This document shows positions 28,145 to 35,566 of a stretch of DNA of 60,649 nt, one piece after another; positions within the stretch are counted from its first letter, which is position 1, and each line of letters starts with the position of its first letter. The notes under the pieces are model-generated. The model did not search any database. It was given only the letters and a program-made list of their open reading frames with translations, and had not been told where the DNA came from. The position numbers were made by a program, and so were the translations under genes. Where the stretch lies: positions 1 through 60,649 of the forward strand of contig JAEESS010000008.1 of the NCBI GenBank assembly GCA_016286445.1. Reading direction: 5' to 3'. This DNA comes from Bacillota bacterium (lineage in GTDB: Bacteria; Bacillota; Clostridia; Christensenellales; CAG-138).

Positions 28145-28813
28145 CTACCTCCCGAGCCGATAGCCGACGTTGCGCACGGTCTCGATGAGGCTTCCCGCGT
28201 CGCCGAGCTTCTTTCGCAGCGTTTTGATGTGCATATCCACGGTGCGTGATTCACCCGTAAACGCAAATCCCCATACCGCTTCCATAAGCCGGTCGCGCGT
28301 GACCGACGTTCCGATGTTTTCGAGAAGGTACTTTAATAGCCCGTATTCCTTGAATGTCAGCTCCGTTTCCCGTCCGTCGACGGTGACGCGGTGGCGATCG
28401 TCGTCCAGCTCGATCGTTTCGTATTTCAGCACTGCTGCCTGCCGGTGCGCGCGCCGCAAGAGCGCCTTGCAGCGCGACACAAGCTCCATGATGCCGAACG
28501 GCTTTACAAGATAATCGTCTGCGCCGGAATCGAGCCCTCGGACCTTGTCCGCTTCGGAGGTCTTTGCGGTGACCATGATAATCTGGACGGCGCGCGCAGA
28601 CGCGTCTGCGCGAAGGCGCTTCAGGATCTGCATCCCGTCCTCGCCGGGAAGCATGATGTCCAATAGCACAAGGTCCGGAAGCTGTGTCTGAACTGCCGCA
28701 AGAAACGCCTTCCCCTCCGGAAACGCCGCGACCGAAAGCCCCGCGCTCGATAACGCGTAGGCTTCCATTTCGCGGATGTCGGCGTCGTCCTCGACGATAT
28801 ATACGAGCGCCAT
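28145..28813 (-). CDS. OmpR/PhoB-family response regulator
   Basis: 222 residues. Receiver domain with acidic pocket (VEDD), phospho-acceptor D52 (LLDIMLPGEDG), T/K switch residues (MVTAK, LVKPFG), then a winged-helix effector domain (LTFKEYGLLKYLLEN, VWGFAF, TVDMHIKTLRKKLG, TVRNVGYRLG). The ATG at 28813 is one base past the stop of the M20 gene with no clear ribosome site, which points to translational coupling. The longer in-frame extension upstream only reads the M20 gene in a wrong frame. Pairs with the kinase at 27159. Confidence 0.93.
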   Translation of the reverse strand: MALVYIVEDDADIREMEAYALSSAGLSVAAFPEGKAFLAAVQTQLPDLVLLDIMLPGEDGMQILKRLRADASARAVQIIMVTAKTSEADKVRGLDSGADDYLVKPFGIMELVSRCKALLRRAHRQAAVLKYETIELDDDRHRVTVDGRETELTFKEYGLLKYLLENIGTSVTRDRLMEAVWGFAFTGESRTVDMHIKTLRKKLGDAGSLIETVRNVGYRLGR

Positions 28814-28814
28814 A

Positions 28815-30146
28815 TTACACAGCGGCGAGACGGCGGATCGCTTCCGCCATGCACACGGTGTTGAAGCGGATGTCCTCGATCGAGATCGATTCGTCCGGCA
28901 TATGGCACATGCTCTCCTCGCCCTCGCGCACGATGCCGAACGCGACCGCGTTGTCCATCTCGCGCGCATAGGTGCCGCCGCCCATCGACAGCGGTTTCGA
29001 GTCGGAGCCGTTCAGTTCGTTATAGACGTTCATCAGCGTGGAAACGAGCTCGCTGTCCGCCGGAATGAAATGTCCCGGCTTGATCGTCGTATCCGTGCGG
29101 ACAAAGCCCTCCTTTTCATACGCCGCATCCCAGGTTTTGAGAAGATCCTCCGCTTTTGCGGTGAACGGATGACGGCAGTCGGCGATGAAGCGGACGCCGT
29201 TTTCGTCGAAGCGGATCACGTCGGGCGAATAGGTCGTTCTGCCGGACTCGTCGGTCACGTCGACGCCGATCGTTTCGCCGTGCAGGTCATATCCCCAAAG
29301 CGTGTGCAGCGCGTTGACGGTCTTCATATCCTCCTCCGGAAGCGGCTGCTTTGTGAGGATGTCCATCAGCGCAAGCAGCGCGTTCTTCGCAAATTCCGGC
29401 ATGGATGCATGTCCGCCGCGGCCCTCGACCGTGATGCGGTTTTCTTCGTATGTTGCCGTGAATCCCTCCGGCGCCGCGACCGGAACCGCTTTACACGGAA
29501 GCTCCGCCCGGATCACGCCGGGAATGACGTTCGCCGCCGTGCCGCAGTCGATCCGAAGCGCGGAGACGTATTTCTTCTCATAGGTCGTATGCATGATCCC
29601 CATCTCGGAATTGACGACCGGATACTCCGCGTCCGGCGTGAACGCCAGCGTCGGCTGTCCTTCGACCTCCAGATAATGCTCGACGCCCAAGGAGCCGATC
29701 TCCTCGTCGCAGCCGAGGATGACGCGCACGCGGCGCTTCATCGGGAAGCCCTTCGCCTTGATCGCGGCGAGCGCATAGATGGCGGACAGCGCCGGGCTCT
29801 TGTCGTCCAGCGTGCCGCGTCCGATGATGCGTCCGTCCTTTTCGGTTGCGGAATACGGCGGTACGCTCCAGCCTTCGCCCTCCGGCACGACGTCCAGATG
29901 CGCCAGGATCCCGAGCAGTTCCTCGCCCTCGCCGTACTCGACCACGCCGCAGTAGCCGTCGACGTCCCACGCCTTCAAACCGAGCCTGCGCGCGATCTGA
30001 AGCGTTGCCTGCAGAGCTTCATACACGGTCTTGCCGAACGGCTTGCCCGGCTCTGCGGGATCTCCGCGGGATACGGACGGGATGCGCACGAGCGCTTTCA
30101 GATCTTCGATCTGGTCTCTGAGCGTTGTTTCGATCCAATTCTTCAT
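28815..30146 (-). CDS. M20 family dipeptidase (PepV/Sapep type)
   Basis: 443 residues from ATG 30146 (ribosome site GGAAGGA). Metal-dependent cleavage of dipeptides in the cytoplasm is expected. Motifs: AHLDVVPEG (first metal His and Asp), RGTLDDKSP (bridging Asp), CDEEIGS (catalytic Glu and metal Glu), the lid-domain signature GRGGHASMPE, and the C-terminal GGGTYAREM. The gene lies 17 bases after yitT and one base before the response regulator. Confidence 0.92.
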   Translation of the reverse strand: MKNWIETTLRDQIEDLKALVRIPSVSRGDPAEPGKPFGKTVYEALQATLQIARRLGLKAWDVDGYCGVVEYGEGEELLGILAHLDVVPEGEGWSVPPYSATEKDGRIIGRGTLDDKSPALSAIYALAAIKAKGFPMKRRVRVILGCDEEIGSLGVEHYLEVEGQPTLAFTPDAEYPVVNSEMGIMHTTYEKKYVSALRIDCGTAANVIPGVIRAELPCKAVPVAAPEGFTATYEENRITVEGRGGHASMPEFAKNALLALMDILTKQPLPEEDMKTVNALHTLWGYDLHGETIGVDVTDESGRTTYSPDVIRFDENGVRFIADCRHPFTAKAEDLLKTWDAAYEKEGFVRTDTTIKPGHFIPADSELVSTLMNVYNELNGSDSKPLSMGGGTYAREMDNAVAFGIVREGEESMCHMPDESISIEDIRFNTVCMAEAIRRLAAV

Positions 30147-30163
30147 GTTTTCCTTCCTTTCTG

Positions 30164-31093
30164 TCAGTTGACTGCGGAGAAGCCCTTGCCGATGACCTCC
30201 CGCGTATCGATAATGGAGATGATGGCCTTCGGATCCTTTTCGAGAACGATCCGGCGAATGCTCGCAAGCTCGATCGTCTTGGTCAGGATATAGACCAGCG
30301 TCTTTTCTTGATTGGTGTACGCCCCGCGGCACGGGATGTAGGTCACGCCGCGGTGCATCTTGTTCAGCACGTCCGGCGCGATCTCATCCCATTTGTCCGA
30401 GATGATGAACAGCGTCTTGGTGCGGTTGATGCCGAGGATGATGTTGTTGAACGCGATGCTCATGACGAACAGCGCGATGATCGAAAGCGCCGCGCTTTCT
30501 ACGCCCATCCGGTAGTCTCCCGCGCCGATCGCGCGCACAACGCCGAGCGCAATCGCGATCACGACGTTCAGCGACATTGAGATCGTGCCCATTGAGATCG
30601 AAAACTTGCGGTTCAGAAGCAGCGAAACGATGTCCATGCCGCCCGTGCTGCCGCCGAGCCGAACGATCATGCCGCCCGCGACGCCCATCGTGACGGCGCC
30701 GAACACCACGGAGACCACGCGCCATGCCGGCTCCTCCACATTGAACAGCTGCGGAAGCCGGAGGTTTCCGAACAAAGCGAGCTCCGCCGCAAAGAGCACG
30801 GTCATCAGCAGCGTATAGACCGTGAATCGGATGTGCAGATACCGGAACGCAAGGAAGAGAAGCGGCGTATTTGCGATCACGACGAAGATCCAGTTCGGGA
30901 TCATGCCGTTTGTCGCGTAGGATATCAGCATCGAAATGCCGGTAACGCCGCCGGTAACGACGCCCGCGGGCGTATAGAGCATGACGACCGCCAGCGCTTC
31001 GACCGTGATCATCAGCGTCATCAATACGATCGCCTTGCTTTCGCGCAGGATCGCTTTTCGGTCGATCCGCCGTTTTTTGTGAGACTGTTCCAT
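30164..31093 (-). CDS. YitT family membrane protein (DUF161 plus DUF2179)
   Basis: 309 residues from ATG 31093, with GGAGG upstream. Five to six hydrophobic segments with the typical repeats VVTGGVTGISMLI and RLGGSTGGMDIVSLLLNRKF mark the YitT family. The C-terminal DUF2179 domain (RGVTYIPCRGAYTNQEKTLVYILT) is a soluble, probably ligand-binding part. Substrate is unknown. It is the first gene of the operon yitT / dipeptidase / regulator / kinase. Confidence 0.92.
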   Translation of the reverse strand: MEQSHKKRRIDRKAILRESKAIVLMTLMITVEALAVVMLYTPAGVVTGGVTGISMLISYATNGMIPNWIFVVIANTPLLFLAFRYLHIRFTVYTLLMTVLFAAELALFGNLRLPQLFNVEEPAWRVVSVVFGAVTMGVAGGMIVRLGGSTGGMDIVSLLLNRKFSISMGTISMSLNVVIAIALGVVRAIGAGDYRMGVESAALSIIALFVMSIAFNNIILGINRTKTLFIISDKWDEIAPDVLNKMHRGVTYIPCRGAYTNQEKTLVYILTKTIELASIRRIVLEKDPKAIISIIDTREVIGKGFSAVN

Positions 31094-31122
31094 GCCGTCC
31101 TCCACAAATTTCTTCAGTATAC

Positions 31123-31151
31123 AGTATACCAAGTTTTTTCCGTGCTTGCAA
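31123..31151 (-). promoter_or_regulatory. Sigma-A promoter of the yitT operon
   Basis: On the minus strand TTGCAA (31151-31146), 17 bases, TATACT (31128-31123). The -10 lies within the direct repeat GTATACTGTATACT. Confidence 0.75.
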
Positions 31152-31211
31152 GCCCGAAACCGGTCCTTCAGCGCTGCCTGTCCGGTTTTGATCCCGTCGT
31201 TCATCAAATGA

Positions 31212-31240
31212 TTGACATTTCTGCAGAAATACGCTAAAAT
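31212..31240 (+). promoter_or_regulatory. Strong sigma-A promoter of the DUF4234 gene
   Basis: TTGACA (31212-31217), 17-base spacer, TAAAAT (31235-31240), continuing ATATAA as in the promoter at 17269. Confidence 0.8.
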
Positions 31241-31295
31241 ATATAAAGGCTTGGATTTAATCCGGCCGAAAGGAAAAATTGAGGAGGCATTTATA

Positions 31296-31715
31296 ATGGA
31301 AACCACCCAGAAACCCATCAACCAGCTCAGAACCAACCGTGGTCTTGCGAAGTACATCCTTCTGTCGCTCGTCACGCTCGGCATCTATGCTCTGGTCGTG
31401 AACTGCCACATCTCTTCCGAGATCAACGAAGTCGCATCCCGCTATGACGGCAAGAAGACCATGCATTATGCATTGCTGTTCTTCCTGATCGCTCCGATCA
31501 CGCTGGGCATTGCGGCGATTGTTTGGCAGCACAAGATCTCCAACCGTATCGGCGACGAGCTGAAGAGAAGAAATCAGAACTACGAGTTCAGCGCAAAGAC
31601 CTACTGGCTCTGGGGCGTTCTCGGCGCTCTGATCATCGTCGGACCGTTCATCTACTATCACAAGTTCCTGAAGTCCATGAACCTGATCAATGCCGACTAC
31701 AACATCAACGGCTGA
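31296..31715 (+). CDS. DUF4234-type small membrane protein
   Basis: 139 residues from ATG 31296, behind GAGGAGG. Three hydrophobic segments at ~18-40, 60-82 and 108-130, with the motif LVTLGIYALV near the first, a signature of DUF4234 and related proteins. It stands alone between its own strong promoter and terminator, with tRNA-like abundance of common codons, so it may be well expressed. Function unknown. Confidence 0.8.
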   Translation: METTQKPINQLRTNRGLAKYILLSLVTLGIYALVVNCHISSEINEVASRYDGKKTMHYALLFFLIAPITLGIAAIVWQHKISNRIGDELKRRNQNYEFSAKTYWLWGVLGALIIVGPFIYYHKFLKSMNLINADYNING

Positions 31716-31731
31716 TTTCTGCCCACACAAA

Positions 31732-31757
31732 AACCACCCGGATTCGGGTGGTTTTTT
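31732..31757. terminator. Bidirectional terminator
   Basis: AACCACCCG (31732-31740), loop GATT, CGGGTGGTT (31745-31753), then Ts; As on the 5' side give a T-tract on the minus strand. Serves the DUF4234 gene and the LCP gene. Confidence 0.85.
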
Positions 31758-31762
31758 CATGC

Positions 31763-32932
31763 TTATTCGTCCTTGCCGTAGAGCACCTGGCGAAGCAGAA
31801 TGCGGTTCTTTTCAAACGTGGGCAGCAGCGCGTACGCGCCGTCGACGTTGAGTTCGGTATAGGAATCGTCGAACGGCAGCCGGTGCGTCGCAAACGTCAA
31901 TTCCCCTGCGACCGCCATCTCATAGCCGACGCTGCGCAGCGTTTCAAAATCGACGTTGGAGCGGATGCTCCTGAAGATCGTGACAAAGAACGGATAGAGA
32001 AACTCGCTGCTGAATTGATCCTTCAAATACAGGAACGCGTCGTGCACGATCTCCACCTGCCGGTCCGCGCGTCCGAGATCGCCCTTGTTGTCCGAGGTGC
32101 GGTCAAGAAGCAGTGCAACGATCTCCTTTCCGGAAAGCTGCTGTTTGCCCGCTTTCAGCGAGCCGCCGCAGATCTCGTTGAGATACGCAGCCTCCTGCTT
32201 ACTGAGATCCGCCGGAATGCCGTTGACTCCGTCCGCAAGCGCGGCAAGCTCGTCCGTACCGGTGACGACGTAGTTTTGAATATCGAGTTCAAAAACGTCG
32301 TTGAGCGTGTTGATCAGCAGACCGATCCCGCCGCGCGCGTATGCGGTATTGACGCGCTTCCATTCATCCTCCGAAAGCGGCACGAGCATATCCCTTGCGA
32401 CGGAAACGACCGTAAACTTCTGCTGCAGCTGGTTATACGTCGCAAGAAAGATCATGTCCGTCTGCCGTTCTTCGGACTTGATCGAGCCGTTCTGCACCAC
32501 GATGATCATGGAGAAGATGAAGCGGTCGATCTTTTTCTGTTCGTAGATCGGGACTTCCTTGATCTCGCCGGTCTCGTAATAGTCGACGTCGCCGCGCATC
32601 GCTTCGCCGAACAGCTCCGCGTCCGGCGTCGGAAGCGCATTCACGTCGATCGGCTTGTAGGTGCGCCGCACGGTTTGCACCCCGCAGGAGATCAGATGAA
32701 ACCCGCGGCTGTCGCAGGAGAAGAACCGCGTTTCGCGGCACATCTCCACCTTGGTCATGCCGAGCACGATCCCGAGCACGGCAAGCAGCGCAAACGCAAT
32801 GCACAGCGCAAAGAACGCGATCCGAAGCTTACGATGCGGCTTTCCGGTCGGTACCGGCTGCACGTCGGCAGTCGTTTCGGACTGCGGCGCTTCGGGCTTT
32901 TCCGGGTTCTGAAGCAGATCCTTTTCTTCCAT
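31763..32932 (-). CDS. LytR-CpsA-Psr (LCP) family glycopolymer ligase
   Basis: 389 residues. A ~35-residue cytoplasmic Pro/Glu-rich tail and one membrane helix (~36-58, IAFFALCIAFALLAVLGIVL) place the rest outside. The LCP domain has the usual Arg/Asp set: RQTDMIFLATYN, VVSVARDMLVPL, KRVNTAYARGG, the GG-turn region DGVNGIPADLS, and LLLDRTSDNKGDLGRADRQ. LCP enzymes transfer wall glycopolymers from undecaprenyl diphosphate to peptidoglycan. Its location directly after a surface glycopolymer region fits that role. It shares a transcript with the 35-residue peptide and the phosphodiester glycosidase. Confidence 0.9.
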   Translation of the reverse strand: MEEKDLLQNPEKPEAPQSETTADVQPVPTGKPHRKLRIAFFALCIAFALLAVLGIVLGMTKVEMCRETRFFSCDSRGFHLISCGVQTVRRTYKPIDVNALPTPDAELFGEAMRGDVDYYETGEIKEVPIYEQKKIDRFIFSMIIVVQNGSIKSEERQTDMIFLATYNQLQQKFTVVSVARDMLVPLSEDEWKRVNTAYARGGIGLLINTLNDVFELDIQNYVVTGTDELAALADGVNGIPADLSKQEAAYLNEICGGSLKAGKQQLSGKEIVALLLDRTSDNKGDLGRADRQVEIVHDAFLYLKDQFSSEFLYPFFVTIFRSIRSNVDFETLRSVGYEMAVAGELTFATHRLPFDDSYTELNVDGAYALLPTFEKNRILLRQVLYGKDE

Positions 32933-32943
32933 CCCGCGCCTCC

Positions 32944-33051
32944 TTACAGTGCGATCAGCGCAATGTCAACGGCGAGCATAACAAGCGTCAGCACCGCCAT
33001 CACGGCGATGCCGACGATCCAGCCCGTTTTTCCAAAGGCATGTTTTTTCAC
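32944..33051 (-). CDS. 35-residue single-helix membrane peptide
   Basis: A tiny frame starting with GTG 33051: a basic N-terminus (MKKHAFGKTGW) followed by one long hydrophobic helix ending at the C-terminus (VLTLVMLAVDIALIAL). GGAG sits eight bases before the GTG and overlaps the end of the glycosidase gene, whose stop is 4 bases upstream, so translation is probably coupled. The LCP gene begins 11 bases after its stop, with GGAGG after this stop serving as its ribosome site. Such size and position suggest a helper of the membrane-bound neighbours. No family is recognised. Confidence 0.6.
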   Translation of the reverse strand: MKKHAFGKTGWIVGIAVMAVLTLVMLAVDIALIAL

Positions 33052-33054
33052 GGT

Positions 33055-34179
33055 TTATTCTCCATATACTTTGTTCGGCGTCACCTGCGACAACTCCGGC
33101 GCGTTGCCGTCGGCGTCATATTCCGCAAACGCCATAAGGTCCTTGATGTTGCGGCCGTCCACCAAGTCGCCATCGCCGTCCTTGAATTGTGCGGGGACGT
33201 TGATCGTCTTTCCCATGAACACCATCGCCGTGCTGTATCCGCCGTCAAGGTTCATTGCGTCCGTACAGCCGAGCGAAAGCATCAGCTCCGCCATCTCCTG
33301 CTCGGTCATGCCGATGGACTTCTTGGTTCTGCCGTCGACCGCGACCGCAATATAGTGTCCCGGCTCGCAGTAGCCGAAGATGATGCGCGGCTGGCGTGTG
33401 TAATTCCCGAGCTTGTTCTGGATCTCGCCGTTCTGCACGAGCACCGGTCCGAACTGCAGCGCGTGCCATATGCCGCCGTGCTGCTTGTTTTCTTTCTCGT
33501 AGTTGTAGTTTTCCTTCTTTGCGCGGTTGATAAGCTTTGCGGAACCGTCCTTATAGATGATCAGAATGCCCATGCGGAACATGCTGTTGCTCTTTTCCAC
33601 ATTCTTTTTTACGACCGTGCCGTTGTGGATGACAAGTCCGCTGTTATAGCTGCCGGAAAAGCCGAGGATCGCGTGCTCGCGCTGCGCAAACTGTTCGGGA
33701 TCCTCCGGACCGGAATTGAACTTGCCGTGCCCGAAGCCCATGCGGAAGCTGTTGATGTTCCGGATCCAGATATCCGCAACGTAATAGACGATGCTGTCTT
33801 CTTCGTTCTCCTCCCGCTTGATCGCGATGCGCAGCTCGTCGCTCTGATAGCTCCAGTCCGCATCCGCTCCGGTATCGTGGTCCGGGAAGCGACCGGTGGA
33901 AACGTCTCCCTCAATCGGCGGACGCGTTGCAAACGGCGTCGGCTCGGGTGTGGACTCCGGCGTTTCGACTGTCTCCGTCGCCTGCGGCGTCTCGGGGATC
34001 GCCGTAAATACCTGCGTGTCCGTCGATACAGCGACGACCGTTTCCTCTGCGTTGTCTTCAAAAGGCGTTTGGGTTTCGACGTTCGGGTCCGTTTCGCTTT
34101 GGAAGCATCCGAACATGCCGATCAGCATCAGGACGCCGAGCCCGATGCAGAGCAGTTTTGAACAATATCGTTTCATCAT
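33055..34179 (-). CDS. Phosphodiester glycosidase (NAGPA/DUF2233) lipoprotein
   Basis: 374 residues from ATG 34179, with GGAAAGGA upstream. A signal sequence ends in the lipobox IGMFGC, so the protein should be tethered outside the membrane. A long Thr/Glu/Pro-rich linker follows. The C-terminal ~230 residues are an NAGPA domain (RMGFGHGKFNSGPED, GFSGSYNSGLVIHNG, LQFGPVLVQNGE, and the hallmark GCTDAMNLDGGYSTAMVF). This fold removes GlcNAc from phosphodiesters in eukaryotic NAGPA and acts on surface glycans in bacteria. With an LCP ligase in the same operon, trimming or remodelling of a phosphate-containing wall polymer is likely, though not proven. Confidence 0.87.
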   Translation of the reverse strand: MMKRYCSKLLCIGLGVLMLIGMFGCFQSETDPNVETQTPFEDNAEETVVAVSTDTQVFTAIPETPQATETVETPESTPEPTPFATRPPIEGDVSTGRFPDHDTGADADWSYQSDELRIAIKREENEEDSIVYYVADIWIRNINSFRMGFGHGKFNSGPEDPEQFAQREHAILGFSGSYNSGLVIHNGTVVKKNVEKSNSMFRMGILIIYKDGSAKLINRAKKENYNYEKENKQHGGIWHALQFGPVLVQNGEIQNKLGNYTRQPRIIFGYCEPGHYIAVAVDGRTKKSIGMTEQEMAELMLSLGCTDAMNLDGGYSTAMVFMGKTINVPAQFKDGDGDLVDGRNIKDLMAFAEYDADGNAPELSQVTPNKVYGE

Positions 34180-34293
34180 GTGTAATTCCTTTCCGTGTTT
34201 CCGCACGACCGCTCCTCTCGGCTAAGCCGGGCGTCCTGCGAACACCTTTTTATGGAACGGGCATACTTGCCCCGTCTATATCTTGCCTTTTAT

Positions 34294-34322
34294 ATCTTAT
34301 CGAACGTTCGCAAAAAAAGCAA
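34294..34322 (-). promoter_or_regulatory. Promoter of the glycosidase-LCP operon
   Basis: On the minus strand TTGCTT (34322-34317), 17 bases, TAAGAT (34299-34294). The spacer contains the palindrome CGAACGTTCG. The first 13 bases equal those of the glycopolymer operon promoter at 44742. Confidence 0.7.
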
Positions 34323-34364
34323 GCGAATCGGCGAAACTTTACTTTTTCGATACATTTATGACGC

Positions 34365-34386
34365 AAAAAGGAGGGTTTCCCCTCCT
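34365..34386 (-). terminator. Terminator of the glycopolymer operon
   Basis: On the minus strand AGGAGGG, loop GAAA, CCCTCCT and a T-run (34369-34365). Confidence 0.85.
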
Positions 34387-34409
34387 TACTGTCTGCAGAA
34401 ACTGCCGTT

Positions 34410-35561
34410 TTATGACCGTTTTACCAGGCGTTTCAGCCCATGCACCGCTTTCCGAAGCGGCGCGATGCGGTACAGGCGTTTTTTGATCGATTCCGTTAAC
34501 AGCCCGCGCCGGTAAAAATCGACCGTCTTTTTGAACAGAAATCTCCGCTCCCCCGGACGCTTCGACGTGCCTGCGCCCGCGACGCGGTCGAACCGCTTCT
34601 GCATTTCTGCGTCGACTGTTTTGTACTTCGGACTGCGTGAAAACGCGGAAAGCTCGATCCGAAGCCCGTCGGAAAGCGGCATCAGCTCGGACTGGCGCAT
34701 GCCTGTCGCCGTGAGGATCTTTGTGTTGTCGATCACACGTTCCAGCATGCGGTCATACTTGATCTGCCACGGACGCCCGACGACGTTCCGGTACGTTTCG
34801 AGCGGCACGATCCTCACCCGCATGCCGAGAATGCGCCGATACAGATTCAGCACCTCGCCCCAGGCATGATGCTCCGCCGTCGCCGCGGTATACGTTTCGC
34901 CGTACGCCGCTTCGTTCAGCACGAGCCGCGCGATCATTCTGCCGACGTCGCCCGCCCAGGTCATCGTCGCCTGCTTATGCAGCATCTCCTTCGGGAAGAT
35001 GACCGTCTTGCGGTTCAGCGCGCGGACCAAAAACTCGTTTGCCTCCATTGTGCCGAGCTGGAACCGGTCGCCGCCGTAAGTGATCGCGGGACGGATGATC
35101 GTGAAATTCCGTCGTCCGCTCGCTCTCAGAATATCCTCCTGCCGCGCCTTCGTGAGACCGTATTCGTCGGTTTTCAGATACTCCGGATCGTTGACGCTGT
35201 CCAGAAGCCGCGGGCTTTGTTCGGTGATCGGATTTTTGCCGTTGTCGCCGTATACGCGGTACGAGGACAGGAAAAGATAATGGGTCGTGCTTGAAAGCAG
35301 CTTTTCACAGCGCGCCGCAAACGATTCGGTCGTATAGATCATGAAATCGACGATCGCGTCGAACCGCTCCGAAAGAAGCTCGTCCAAAAAAGCTTCGTCC
35401 TTTGCGTTGCCCTGCAGATACACAAGCCCGCGCTCGTTCGACGCGTGCGCCGAACGGCTCGTGATGTATACCTCGAAGCCTTCCCGCAGAAGCGCCGGAT
35501 ACAGCGCTTCGCCGATCGTGCCCGTTCCCCCGAGCAGCAGGATCCGTTTCCGTTCTTCCAT
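34410..35561 (-). CDS. NAD-dependent epimerase/dehydratase (extended SDR)
   Basis: 383 residues. The Rossmann start ILLLGGTGTIGEAL binds NAD(P). The catalytic region reads 'LFLSSYRVYGD' with YGLTKARQE giving the YxxxK pair. Inferred role: modification of a nucleotide sugar or sugar residue of the surface glycan. It is the last gene of the long operon. A GTG at 35570 overlaps the previous stop (GTGA) and could be the start instead of ATG 35561, adding three residues. The C-terminal ~90 residues are basic and go beyond the usual SDR length; they may contact membrane lipids or a partner. Confidence 0.87.
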   Translation of the reverse strand: MEERKRILLLGGTGTIGEALYPALLREGFEVYITSRSAHASNERGLVYLQGNAKDEAFLDELLSERFDAIVDFMIYTTESFAARCEKLLSSTTHYLFLSSYRVYGDNGKNPITEQSPRLLDSVNDPEYLKTDEYGLTKARQEDILRASGRRNFTIIRPAITYGGDRFQLGTMEANEFLVRALNRKTVIFPKEMLHKQATMTWAGDVGRMIARLVLNEAAYGETYTAATAEHHAWGEVLNLYRRILGMRVRIVPLETYRNVVGRPWQIKYDRMLERVIDNTKILTATGMRQSELMPLSDGLRIELSAFSRSPKYKTVDAEMQKRFDRVAGAGTSKRPGERRFLFKKTVDFYRRGLLTESIKKRLYRIAPLRKAVHGLKRLVKRS

Positions 35562-35566
35562 AGGCG

